From Calditrichia bacterium (GTDB lineage: Bacteria; Calditrichota; Calditrichia; RBG-13-44-9; J075), in contig JANQQU010000089.1 in NCBI GenBank assembly GCA_028284905.1, positions 1 to 64,000 on the forward strand: DNA of 64,000 bases, given 5' to 3'. Below, piece after piece: positions 57,899 through 64,000 of this stretch. The notes under the pieces are model-generated. The model was not told the origin of the DNA. It did no database searches and saw only the letters and a list, made by a program, of their open reading frames with translations. The stretch's first letter is position 1, and every line of letters starts with the position of its first letter. The translations under genes and the position numbers were made by a program.

Positions 57899-59009
57899 TC
57901 AGTTTCCAGGCCTTATGCATTTCGTTTTCCGCAGGTTTTCCATGCGGTGTGTAATCCTGGTTAAAACTGCCGCCATCACCATTAGCCAGCCAATTCCACC
58001 AATACATGCCTTCTATCCAGCTAATTTCCCGGGTCGCTTCAAAAGCTGCCCAGTAGAGATCCGCCTGTTCCGCCAGGTCAATTTCCGCAACTGTTGTAAA
58101 ATCGGGAGGATTCATTCCCGCACCATCGATGCTGCGATAACCAATTTCCGTAAGCAGGATATTTTTCCCGGTTTCCCCTTGCAGCTGTGCCAGGCGATCC
58201 AGCCAGGGCTGCCAGCCTTTCAGGATTTCAAAGCGATCGGCATCTTTTCGGCTGCTGACCGGGAAGTAAAAATTTACCCCGATATAATCGAGCAGTTCCC
58301 AAAACGGCACAATTGCCGCCTCGTCCCAGGACGCAGCATAAATCAAATCTCCGTCAAAACGATTGCGAATACTATCAATCAGTGCTTCCCAGTGAAGCGG
58401 GAAGTCCAATGTGTTGCCGAGTTCAGTTGCCAAAATACATTGTTTCAGCTGTTTTTCGGCAGCGACTTCAAGATATGGGGAAATAAATGTAAGATAGGAG
58501 GCAAACCATTCATCCGGATTATCGGGGCGAATTAATCCGCTCCAGCCTCCAAACTCCAGGTTCACATGAAACTTCAGGGTCACATCCAGGCCTTGCTGCA
58601 AAGCCATATCAATACAGTTGGAAATTGCATTTACCCTTGGCGTCCGGAGATTCATAGCATATACATCGTTGCTGCTATGGCTATTCTGGTAGCCGGTAAT
58701 TACAATCGCCAGATGATTGGCGCCGGCATTCATGATCTGCCCTAGCTGTGCGGCAGCAGTAGAAGTACTGTAGCCATCTGCCGTCCAATCCGCAAAGGTA
58801 ACGCCGCGAAACGGCTTTAAGGCTGGGCGTTCATCCTGGGTAGGCAAGCGGTCACAATTATTTATAAACATTAAGCTTACCAACAACATTGCCAACAAAA
58901 GCAATCCGCGCGAACCCGAACTTTTTTTATTCGCTAGTGACCAATCTTTTTCTCGAAGGTCAAAATTCTTGAATATGGTATATATGATATTTTTGCCGAT
59001 TTTATTCAT
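57891..59009 (-). CDS. GH113-like glycoside hydrolase lipoprotein
   Basis: A 372-residue protein with an N-terminal hydrophobic segment and a possible lipobox (FINNC, Cys 52). The TIM-barrel domain shows RGVTFADWTADGY, LDVTLKFHVNLEFGGWSG, acid/base candidate in ILATELGNTLDF and nucleophile candidate in LLTEIGYRSIDG, then GMYWWNWLANGDGG. These fit the GH113/GTA-like beta-mannanase group. Likely cuts a beta-linked polysaccharide in the periplasm or on the surface. The start is uncertain (no ribosome site). Confidence 0.82.
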   Translation of the reverse strand: MNKIGKNIIYTIFKNFDLREKDWSLANKKSSGSRGLLLLAMLLVSLMFINNCDRLPTQDERPALKPFRGVTFADWTADGYSTSTAAAQLGQIMNAGANHLAIVITGYQNSHSSNDVYAMNLRTPRVNAISNCIDMALQQGLDVTLKFHVNLEFGGWSGLIRPDNPDEWFASYLTFISPYLEVAAEKQLKQCILATELGNTLDFPLHWEALIDSIRNRFDGDLIYAASWDEAAIVPFWELLDYIGVNFYFPVSSRKDADRFEILKGWQPWLDRLAQLQGETGKNILLTEIGYRSIDGAGMNPPDFTTVAEIDLAEQADLYWAAFEATREISWIEGMYWWNWLANGDGGSFNQDYTPHGKPAENEMHKAWKLNE

Positions 59010-59140
59010 TTTTTATGCTGCAAACAGTAACAGTAAGCGCTATTTCCGGATTTAGTAAATACTTCAGGAATATTTAGAGAATTAATTCTGCCTTGCTGCC
59101 TCTTTATACTCGTCAGGCATAAATGTGATCCTGGGAAAAT

Positions 59141-59737
59141 TTAAAGGCGAACAATTTTTCGCAGAAAGTTCAGCAACAGTTCCCGGTTCTCATAAAAATA
59201 AATTGCACCGGAAATTACTGTAAGGGCTGTTACGATAAGCATCGGTATGCCGATATAATCAAGGTATTGGGCAGTATATTTGCCCCCCTCAGGAGGAAAG
59301 TAGTGATGTATGTTTATAACGATCAGTATCAGAAAGATGGTTATCATTTGCGCGAAGGTTTTCCATTTCGCCAAAACATGGGTAATAATCGGCTTCCCTA
59401 CCTGCAGGGCAAATATGCGATTGGCGGTAATAATGCCATCCCGTATTGCAATCACCCAAACCATCCAGGGCATTACGTAGTCCAAAATGGCGAAAGCGAC
59501 CAACGCAGAGGTTACCAGCACTTTATCGGCCAACGGATCCATGAATTGGCCCAAGCGGGTAATTACCCCGAATTTTCGGGCATACCAGCCATCGTACCAA
59601 TCGGTAATAGCTGCAATGGTAAATATTGCCGATGCCAACATTTGCTCAAATGGCTTCGTTTTCAGGATCAGAAAAATAAACAGGGGGGTCAGCAATATGC
59701 GTAAAATCGTTAGCTGGTTCGGAATCGTTAACCGCAT
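59141..59737 (-). CDS. pgsA: CDP-diacylglycerol--glycerol-3-phosphate 3-phosphatidyltransferase
   Basis: A 198-residue membrane enzyme starting MRLTIPNQLTILRI. The CDP-alcohol phosphotransferase signature DG-x2-AR-x8-G-x3-D-x3-D is complete (DGWYARKFG...GQFMDPLADK). It joins CDP-diacylglycerol and glycerol-3-phosphate to make phosphatidylglycerol phosphate. ATG 59737 has AGAAGGTGTC upstream; the longer frame to 59758 lacks one. Confidence 0.95.
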   Translation of the reverse strand: MRLTIPNQLTILRILLTPLFIFLILKTKPFEQMLASAIFTIAAITDWYDGWYARKFGVITRLGQFMDPLADKVLVTSALVAFAILDYVMPWMVWVIAIRDGIITANRIFALQVGKPIITHVLAKWKTFAQMITIFLILIVINIHHYFPPEGGKYTAQYLDYIGIPMLIVTALTVISGAIYFYENRELLLNFLRKIVRL

Positions 59738-60134
59738 GACACCTTCTGGTTTTATCAAAGCGAAAAAGTTAATACGTAATCTCGCTCAATTGAAACTGTT
59801 TTTAAAAAGAAATCCAGCGCTTCTTAAATTATTAAATAATGAAGTGAACAGAAACACAATTTCAAGCATCAAATCTTGCTATTTTTGGTTTGTTGAAGAC
59901 ATGCAAGTATTAAAAACGCACTGTTTAAGCGTAAATTCGGTGTTCAAAAATAAGGATCTGAGTGAAAAAACGGCCGCATTTCATCTGTGAGTTGAATCAT
60001 AGGCAGGTATAGGCGGTTAACTATATTAAAAATCAAAGATGTAGTTTACATGGCGGAGCTACATCCAACCTGTTTCATTGAAATTCAGCTACTCAGATTT
60101 CTTAATTTCTATCGTTATAGAGGCGTAAAGTATT
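59738..60134. other. Intergenic region of 397 bases
   Basis: Divergent spacer between pgsA and the exopolysaccharide genes. It holds a 7-bp dyad GATGTAG/CTACATC (60038-60065), 70 bases before the sugar transferase, which could be a regulator site or leader hairpin. Nothing else seen. Confidence 0.5.
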
Positions 60135-61151
60135 ATGTTTCAGGCAAAAATTGATGGTACCGTTGATTTGTTAAAAAAATCACCATCGGGAGAAAATGTC
60201 GCATTACTGGGGATTAGCCGCGTGGCAGCCCAGGTATATGCAAACCTGTCCCAAATCACTGATCCGGGCGAGAATGTTATCGGATATATTAATGTCGATC
60301 CCGTTGACAAAAGCAGCAACGGATTTTCTCTGCCCCGGCAGTTAGGTGGACTAGATAATTTTCAGGAGATTATTAAGACGTACGGAATAAAAAGGGTTGT
60401 ATTAACTGTAGAACCAAGCGATATTGAACGGTTACAAAACTTGATTCAGCGTTGCGAGGCTGAAAAAGTTGAATATTCCCTGCTTCCGAAGACGTATATT
60501 GTTGGCAATGGCAAAAGCCAGGAATCCCAAGAAGAACCGGAAAGGCCGGAATTGAACGTACCCCCGGAAATATGGATTCAACGTCCCCTGGATCTGCTCA
60601 TCTCCCTGATGTTATTTCTTTTGTTTCTGCCCTCGTGGGTTTTTATTGCAATTGCAATCAAGTTAGAATCCAAGGGAGGCATTTTATATTCGCAGGAACG
60701 AGTTGGTCTTGACGAGCACACATTTCGCATTTACAAATTCCGCAGTATGTATACCGATGCGGAAAAACGCGGTGTGCCTCAGTTAGCGACCCAAAACGAC
60801 CCGCGAATCACGAAAGTAGGGTTGATTCTCCGAAAAACCCGATTGGATGAATTACCACAACTGGTAAATATCATCCGGGGTGACATGAGCCTTATCGGCC
60901 CCCGTCCGGAGCGTCCTTTCTTCGTGGAAAAATACAGCGATGACATGCCAAATTATAAGGACCGGTTGAAAGTAAAACCGGGATTAACCGGCCATGCTCA
61001 GGTAGAAACCGGGTATGATGAAAGCATTGAAGATGTAAGGATTAAACTGCAGCACGACCTGTATTATATTGAAAATCGTCATTCATATAAACTTTATTGG
61101 AAAATATGGCTGAAAACGGTTTGGGTGGTGCTGACAGCGAAAGGACAATAA
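60135..61151 (+). CDS. Undecaprenyl-phosphate sugar transferase (priming glycosyltransferase), short form
   Basis: A 338-residue bacterial sugar transferase. Residues of about 20-125 are a partial CoA-binding-like domain (NVALLGISRVAAQVYANL, IKRVVLTVEPSDIERL). After one membrane helix (RPLDLLISLMLFLLFLPSWVFIA) comes the catalytic part: LYSQERVGLDEHTFRIYKFRSM, TRLDELPQLVNIIRGDMSLIGPRPERP, VKPGLTGHAQV. The usual four N-terminal membrane helices of WcaJ-type enzymes are missing. It transfers a sugar phosphate to undecaprenyl phosphate to begin exopolysaccharide units. GAGGCGTAAAG precedes ATG. Confidence 0.93.
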   Translation: MFQAKIDGTVDLLKKSPSGENVALLGISRVAAQVYANLSQITDPGENVIGYINVDPVDKSSNGFSLPRQLGGLDNFQEIIKTYGIKRVVLTVEPSDIERLQNLIQRCEAEKVEYSLLPKTYIVGNGKSQESQEEPERPELNVPPEIWIQRPLDLLISLMLFLLFLPSWVFIAIAIKLESKGGILYSQERVGLDEHTFRIYKFRSMYTDAEKRGVPQLATQNDPRITKVGLILRKTRLDELPQLVNIIRGDMSLIGPRPERPFFVEKYSDDMPNYKDRLKVKPGLTGHAQVETGYDESIEDVRIKLQHDLYYIENRHSYKLYWKIWLKTVWVVLTAKGQ

Positions 61152-61155
61152 CCCT

Positions 61156-62007
61156 TTGGACACAGCTACCAATATTCTGTCATTTGATATTGAAGATTGG
61201 TTCCATCCGGAAATTTTTGCCGGTAAGTTCCCGCAATCGGGATGGGACCAATTAGAGAGCCGCGTAAAAGAGGAAACAGAATTGATTCTGAATTTTCTTT
61301 CTCGCAAGAAGCTAAAAGCAACTTTCTTTTTTCTCGGCTGGGTCGCGGAAAAGTATCCTGATTTAGTTGTGCAGACAGCAAAGGCAGGACACGAAATCGC
61401 TTCCCATGGATATTCCCATTCGATGATTACGAAAATGACCCCTACCGAATTCCGAGCCGACCTGCGTAAATCCCTGGACATTTTAAATGCTTTATCCGAT
61501 CACCCGGTGATCGGATTTCGTGCACCAACCTTTTCGGTAACCAAGCAGACCCTTTGGGCCTTACCGATTATGTATGAAGAGGGCATCCGTTACGATTCGT
61601 CGGTTTTTCCGATTTATCATGACCGTTACGGCATCCCGGATGCACCGCGTAAGCCCTATGTGATTTATGAACAAGGGGATAAGAAAATAATTGAATATCC
61701 AATGACGACCGTTTCATTAGGGAAATACAACTTACCCTGTGGTGGTGGCGGCTATTTTCGATTATATCCTTTATCCTTAACAATGCAGCTGATGAAGAAA
61801 TGCCAGCGAGAAGGACGCTCGATTATGTTTTACGCCCATCCCTGGGAATTTGACCCGGAAATCCCGAAAGTCGACCTGGATTATATGGGGAAATTTCGCC
61901 ACTATTCCGGCATCAGTAAGTTTTTACGGCGGTTAGACAAAGTTACGGATCACTTTCCGTTTACGTCTTTCCGCGATTCAGTATTGAGTCATAAATTATG
62001 TGCCTAA
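61156..62007 (+). CDS. Polysaccharide deacetylase (XrtA/EPS-associated type)
   Basis: A 283-residue deacetylase of the kind found in exosortase and EPS loci (DUF3473 C-terminus). Metal motif LSFDIEDWFHPE (Asp-Asp), H-x3-H motif SHGYSHSMI, catalytic RAPTFS, SSVFPIYHDRYGIP and late FYAHPWEFDPE. TTG 61156 is the start, with AAAGGACAATAACCC in front, 4 bases after the sugar transferase stop. It removes acetyl groups from the polymer or its precursors. Confidence 0.92.
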   Translation: MDTATNILSFDIEDWFHPEIFAGKFPQSGWDQLESRVKEETELILNFLSRKKLKATFFFLGWVAEKYPDLVVQTAKAGHEIASHGYSHSMITKMTPTEFRADLRKSLDILNALSDHPVIGFRAPTFSVTKQTLWALPIMYEEGIRYDSSVFPIYHDRYGIPDAPRKPYVIYEQGDKKIIEYPMTTVSLGKYNLPCGGGGYFRLYPLSLTMQLMKKCQREGRSIMFYAHPWEFDPEIPKVDLDYMGKFRHYSGISKFLRRLDKVTDHFPFTSFRDSVLSHKLCA

Positions 62008-62083
62008 AAGCAAGCTGTATTTTTGATGCGTTGCATCACAGACAGATTTAGTACAGACAATATCTTGCTTTCCGACTTTTTAA

Positions 62084-62100
62084 TGGGATAATTTGTCCCA
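62084..62100. promoter_or_regulatory. Short dyad upstream of STAS gene
   Basis: TGGGA-TAATTTG-TCCCA, a 5-bp dyad in the 209-base gap before the STAS fusion gene, followed by long T-runs and a TACAAT box near 62139. Candidate operator; weak on its own. Confidence 0.35.
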
Positions 62101-62216
62101 CGTCGTTTTTTTTTACGTTTTTTTGTCTTATACATGCTTTACAATTTAAAGTGCGGGCCAAACCGCCAGTAATTAAACCAGAAACCGAATAAAAAAATAA
62201 AGTTTCAACAACGAAA

Positions 62217-63263
62217 ATGAAAACTATGAGTGAGCAAGAAGGAATTAAAATTCAAACGGCAGTCGTCGATGAAACAACCCATGTAATGGTTGTTGAAATC
62301 AGCGGTTATGTCGATCAAGCCAATTGCCACGTGTTGCAGAAAACCATTACGGATTGTTTGGAGCATCAGTTTTACAATCTGGTTTTCAATTTGCAGAATC
62401 TGGTTTACATGAGCAGTGCTGGCTGGGGCGTATTAATTGGTGAAATCAAGCGCTTTCGGGAAAATGGCGGTGATATCAAACTGGCTAACATGGGTCCGGA
62501 AATTTATGAGATATACCAGATGCTGGAATTCTATCACATAATTTCCGAATATGCTTCTGTTGATGAAGCCCTGCAGAGCATGAATCTGAATGGCAGCGTA
62601 CCGAAGGTTGAGAAGCAAGTTTTCAACCCGGAGCCGGAGCCCACACCGGAGCCTCCGAAACCAACGCCAGCCCCTCCCCCGCCGCCGATTGAAACACCTC
62701 CGCCTGCACCGGAACCGGCACCAGAACCAATTAAGACACCGATTCCCATGCCAGAACCGGAGTCGGAAGCGACACCTGAGGAGCCGACTGAAGAAGTAAC
62801 ACCGGAACCGGAAAAACCGGAAGATATTGACAATAATAATTTTGATTTCTTTCAGCAGCAAAAAAATGAAGATGTACATGAGATTTTAAACGATCCGCCA
62901 GCCTCTAAACCCAAGAAGGATGACGATATCGTCTTTGAAGAAGAAATCAACATTAATATAGACGGCATTCTGGCCAACGAAGGTATTTCCAAATCTACCC
63001 AGAAGAGCAATAAGTCTAATTATATCGAATTTGATCCGGAAAAGTACAACCGGAAAACCAATATTAAAGTAATGCCCTTGCCGGATAAAATCCGTGACAT
63101 TGTTGCCAACGATCCTTCGCGGACGCCCTGGCAGATTCGGAAAATCTTACGGCTTGATGAATATGGAAATGTTAAAATCAGTTTCTTCAAATTAAGATCC
63201 ATTTTGAAGACCCTGGAATTAGATACAAAAGAAAAAAGATATCGATTTTATCGATCTGCCTAA
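62217..63263 (+). CDS. STAS domain fused to Pro/Glu-rich linker and a C-terminal domain
   Basis: A 348-residue protein. Residues 8-118 are a STAS (anti-sigma-factor antagonist) domain: VVEISGYVDQANC, YNLVFNLQNLVYMSSAGWGVL with the phosphorylatable Ser66/67 position, GGDIKLANMGPEIYEIYQML. Residues of about 138-206 are Pro/Glu-rich (PEPEPTPEPP and APPPPPIETP repeats). The acidic middle leads to a basic C-terminal domain (about 275-348, RDIVANDPSRTPWQIRKIL, KLRSILKTLELDTKEKRY) with a winged-helix look. It sits between polysaccharide genes, so phosphorylation-dependent control of export or transcription is likely but unproven. Start ATG 62217 or 62226. Confidence 0.82.
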   Translation: MKTMSEQEGIKIQTAVVDETTHVMVVEISGYVDQANCHVLQKTITDCLEHQFYNLVFNLQNLVYMSSAGWGVLIGEIKRFRENGGDIKLANMGPEIYEIYQMLEFYHIISEYASVDEALQSMNLNGSVPKVEKQVFNPEPEPTPEPPKPTPAPPPPPIETPPPAPEPAPEPIKTPIPMPEPESEATPEEPTEEVTPEPEKPEDIDNNNFDFFQQQKNEDVHEILNDPPASKPKKDDDIVFEEEININIDGILANEGISKSTQKSNKSNYIEFDPEKYNRKTNIKVMPLPDKIRDIVANDPSRTPWQIRKILRLDEYGNVKISFFKLRSILKTLELDTKEKRYRFYRSA

Positions 63264-63291
63264 AAAGCGTAAACTTGTTTGGAGGTTCACA

Positions 63292-64000
63292 GTGTTTGTA
63301 AATTTGAGAAATCGAAATGTCGGATCAGTTATTCTTCCCATTTTGTTGTTGTTATTGATGAGTGTAATGGGATTAGCCGATGAAAAGGCGTTGACAGGCA
63401 CAGGCGAAGATGAGAATGGAAGCTCAGATTTTTTACAACAAGGCAGTAGGCAGTCTGGTTTGGTTTTTATCCCCGGTGATGCAGTCTCTATTTCCACATT
63501 ACCGGACTCTTCCTCGTTTTTGAATAATGTATTTCCGATTGATGATCGCGGTTTTGTAGAATTACCGATCTATGGAAAAATCAAAATCTCGCATATGACT
63601 GCCGATCAGTTGGTAACATATCTGAGAGATCAGTTCGAGGAACAATTGATCTACAATGATATTCAGGTAAAGCCAATGATTCGTATCAGCGTATTGGGCG
63701 GTATTCCGCTGCCTGGCTTTTATTATGTTGATCCCGATCATTCTCTCTGGGAAGTTATGCGTCTTGTTGGCGGCACCCAGGATGAAGATGGTTTACGGGA
63801 TATGCGCTGGAAACGCAGTGGTGAGAATATCGAGGACGACCTGATTCCTTCCCTGCAAAGCGGAATTTCCCTGAAGCGGATGGGATTTCGTTCCGGAGAT
63901 CAAATTTGGGTAAGAACGCCCAACAAACCAGGCACGCTGGAAAAAGTTCGCGGTTACCTGAACTTAATTACCGCCACGGCATCTGCAGCAACCCTGATCA
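63292..64000 (+). CDS. Polysaccharide export protein, Wza/SLBB type (3' partial)
   Basis: GTG 63292 with GGAGGTTCACA in front; the frame is open to the window end (236 codons). Signal peptide (SVILPILLLLLMSVMGLA), then a Poly_export domain (VFIPGDAVSISTLP, FPIDDRGFVELPIYGKIKI, LRDQFEEQLIYNDIQVKP), an SLBB beta-grasp segment (ISVLGGIPLPGFYYVDPDHS, VMRLVGGTQDEDGL) and the start of a hydrophobic end (YLNLITATASAATLI). No lipobox cysteine is seen, so it may sit in the outer membrane without lipid. It forms the exit channel for the polymer made by this locus. Confidence 0.9.
   Translation, partial: MFVNLRNRNVGSVILPILLLLLMSVMGLADEKALTGTGEDENGSSDFLQQGSRQSGLVFIPGDAVSISTLPDSSSFLNNVFPIDDRGFVELPIYGKIKISHMTADQLVTYLRDQFEEQLIYNDIQVKPMIRISVLGGIPLPGFYYVDPDHSLWEVMRLVGGTQDEDGLRDMRWKRSGENIEDDLIPSLQSGISLKRMGFRSGDQIWVRTPNKPGTLEKVRGYLNLITATASAATLI

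Noticed and set aside
62433-62833. Antisense Gly/Ser-rich and Arg/Phe-rich frames opposite the STAS gene
   Set aside because: They are the reverse reading of the Pro/Glu-rich linker.

Overview
The window looks like chromosomal DNA from an uncultured or little-studied bacterium of the FCB superphylum (Bacteroidota, Calditrichota, Ignavibacteria and relatives). Calditrichota or a close candidate phylum is my best guess; I cannot prove it without a search. The grounds are four secreted proteins ending in a type IX secretion (Por) sorting domain with the NYPNPFNP/NFPNPFNP motif, a giant Reg_prop/Y_Y_Y hybrid histidine kinase with an AraC output, MacB-type permeases, cohesin/dockerin-like modules and DUF547 and Omp85 envelope proteins. 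No rRNA, tRNA, CRISPR array, phage or transposase gene was seen.

Layout. 1-13.7 kb: surface and secreted proteins (two T9SS cargo proteins, a YadA-head/S74-chaperone fibre, a propeller/T9SS protein) around a one-component-style hybrid sensor kinase. 14.6-20 kb: two convergent FtsX/MacB permeases, with a four-helix-bundle (23S rRNA IVS-type) gene framed by perfect inverted repeats between them. 20-23.6 kb: small lipoproteins, a methyltransferase and a cohesin/dockerin-like protein. 23.7-29.4 kb: a 1,901-residue multidomain T9SS protein. 29.8-32.1 kb: a secreted metallo-beta-lactamase-fold hydrolase, a tiny membrane protein and an N-methyl amino acid oxidase. 32.3-41 kb: housekeeping genes on the plus strand (M50 protease, era, HAD phosphatase, DUF4184, then aroB - aroDE fusion - aroK and a phosphodiester glycosidase-like protein). 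41-52.7 kb: nine genes on the minus strand that join an oligopeptide-type ABC transporter to an MBOAT/SGNH O-acylation pair, a zinc-ribbon peptide and a large coiled-coil lipoprotein. 53.7-59.8 kb: outer-membrane proteins (DUF547-barrel fusion, Omp85-like), a GH113-like lipoprotein and pgsA. 60.1-64 kb: start of an exopolysaccharide locus (sugar transferase, polysaccharide deacetylase, STAS fusion, Wza-like export protein cut by the window end).

The most unusual feature is a set of short interspersed repeats built from 7- or 8-base units (GTTATCA/GTGAACA, GGAATTC, AGTTCAA, GCAAATGG). The GTTATCA family forms 34-bp perfect inverted ends around the four-helix-bundle gene, and a second copy sits in frame inside the ATPase domain of the hybrid kinase, next to a GGAATTC array in the kinase-receiver linker. 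A MITE-like 150-bp element (two copies), REP-like EcoRI-site palindromes after T9SS genes and a five-hairpin array add to the repeat load. The second candidate for a new system is the nine-gene ABC/MBOAT cluster.

Two short genes (45687-45866, zinc ribbon; 30662-30817, membrane peptide) and the 3'-truncated export gene (63292-64000) were read directly from the bases. Several starts were moved downstream on the basis of ribosome binding sites and signal peptides. All functions are inferred from motif recognition, without database searches.
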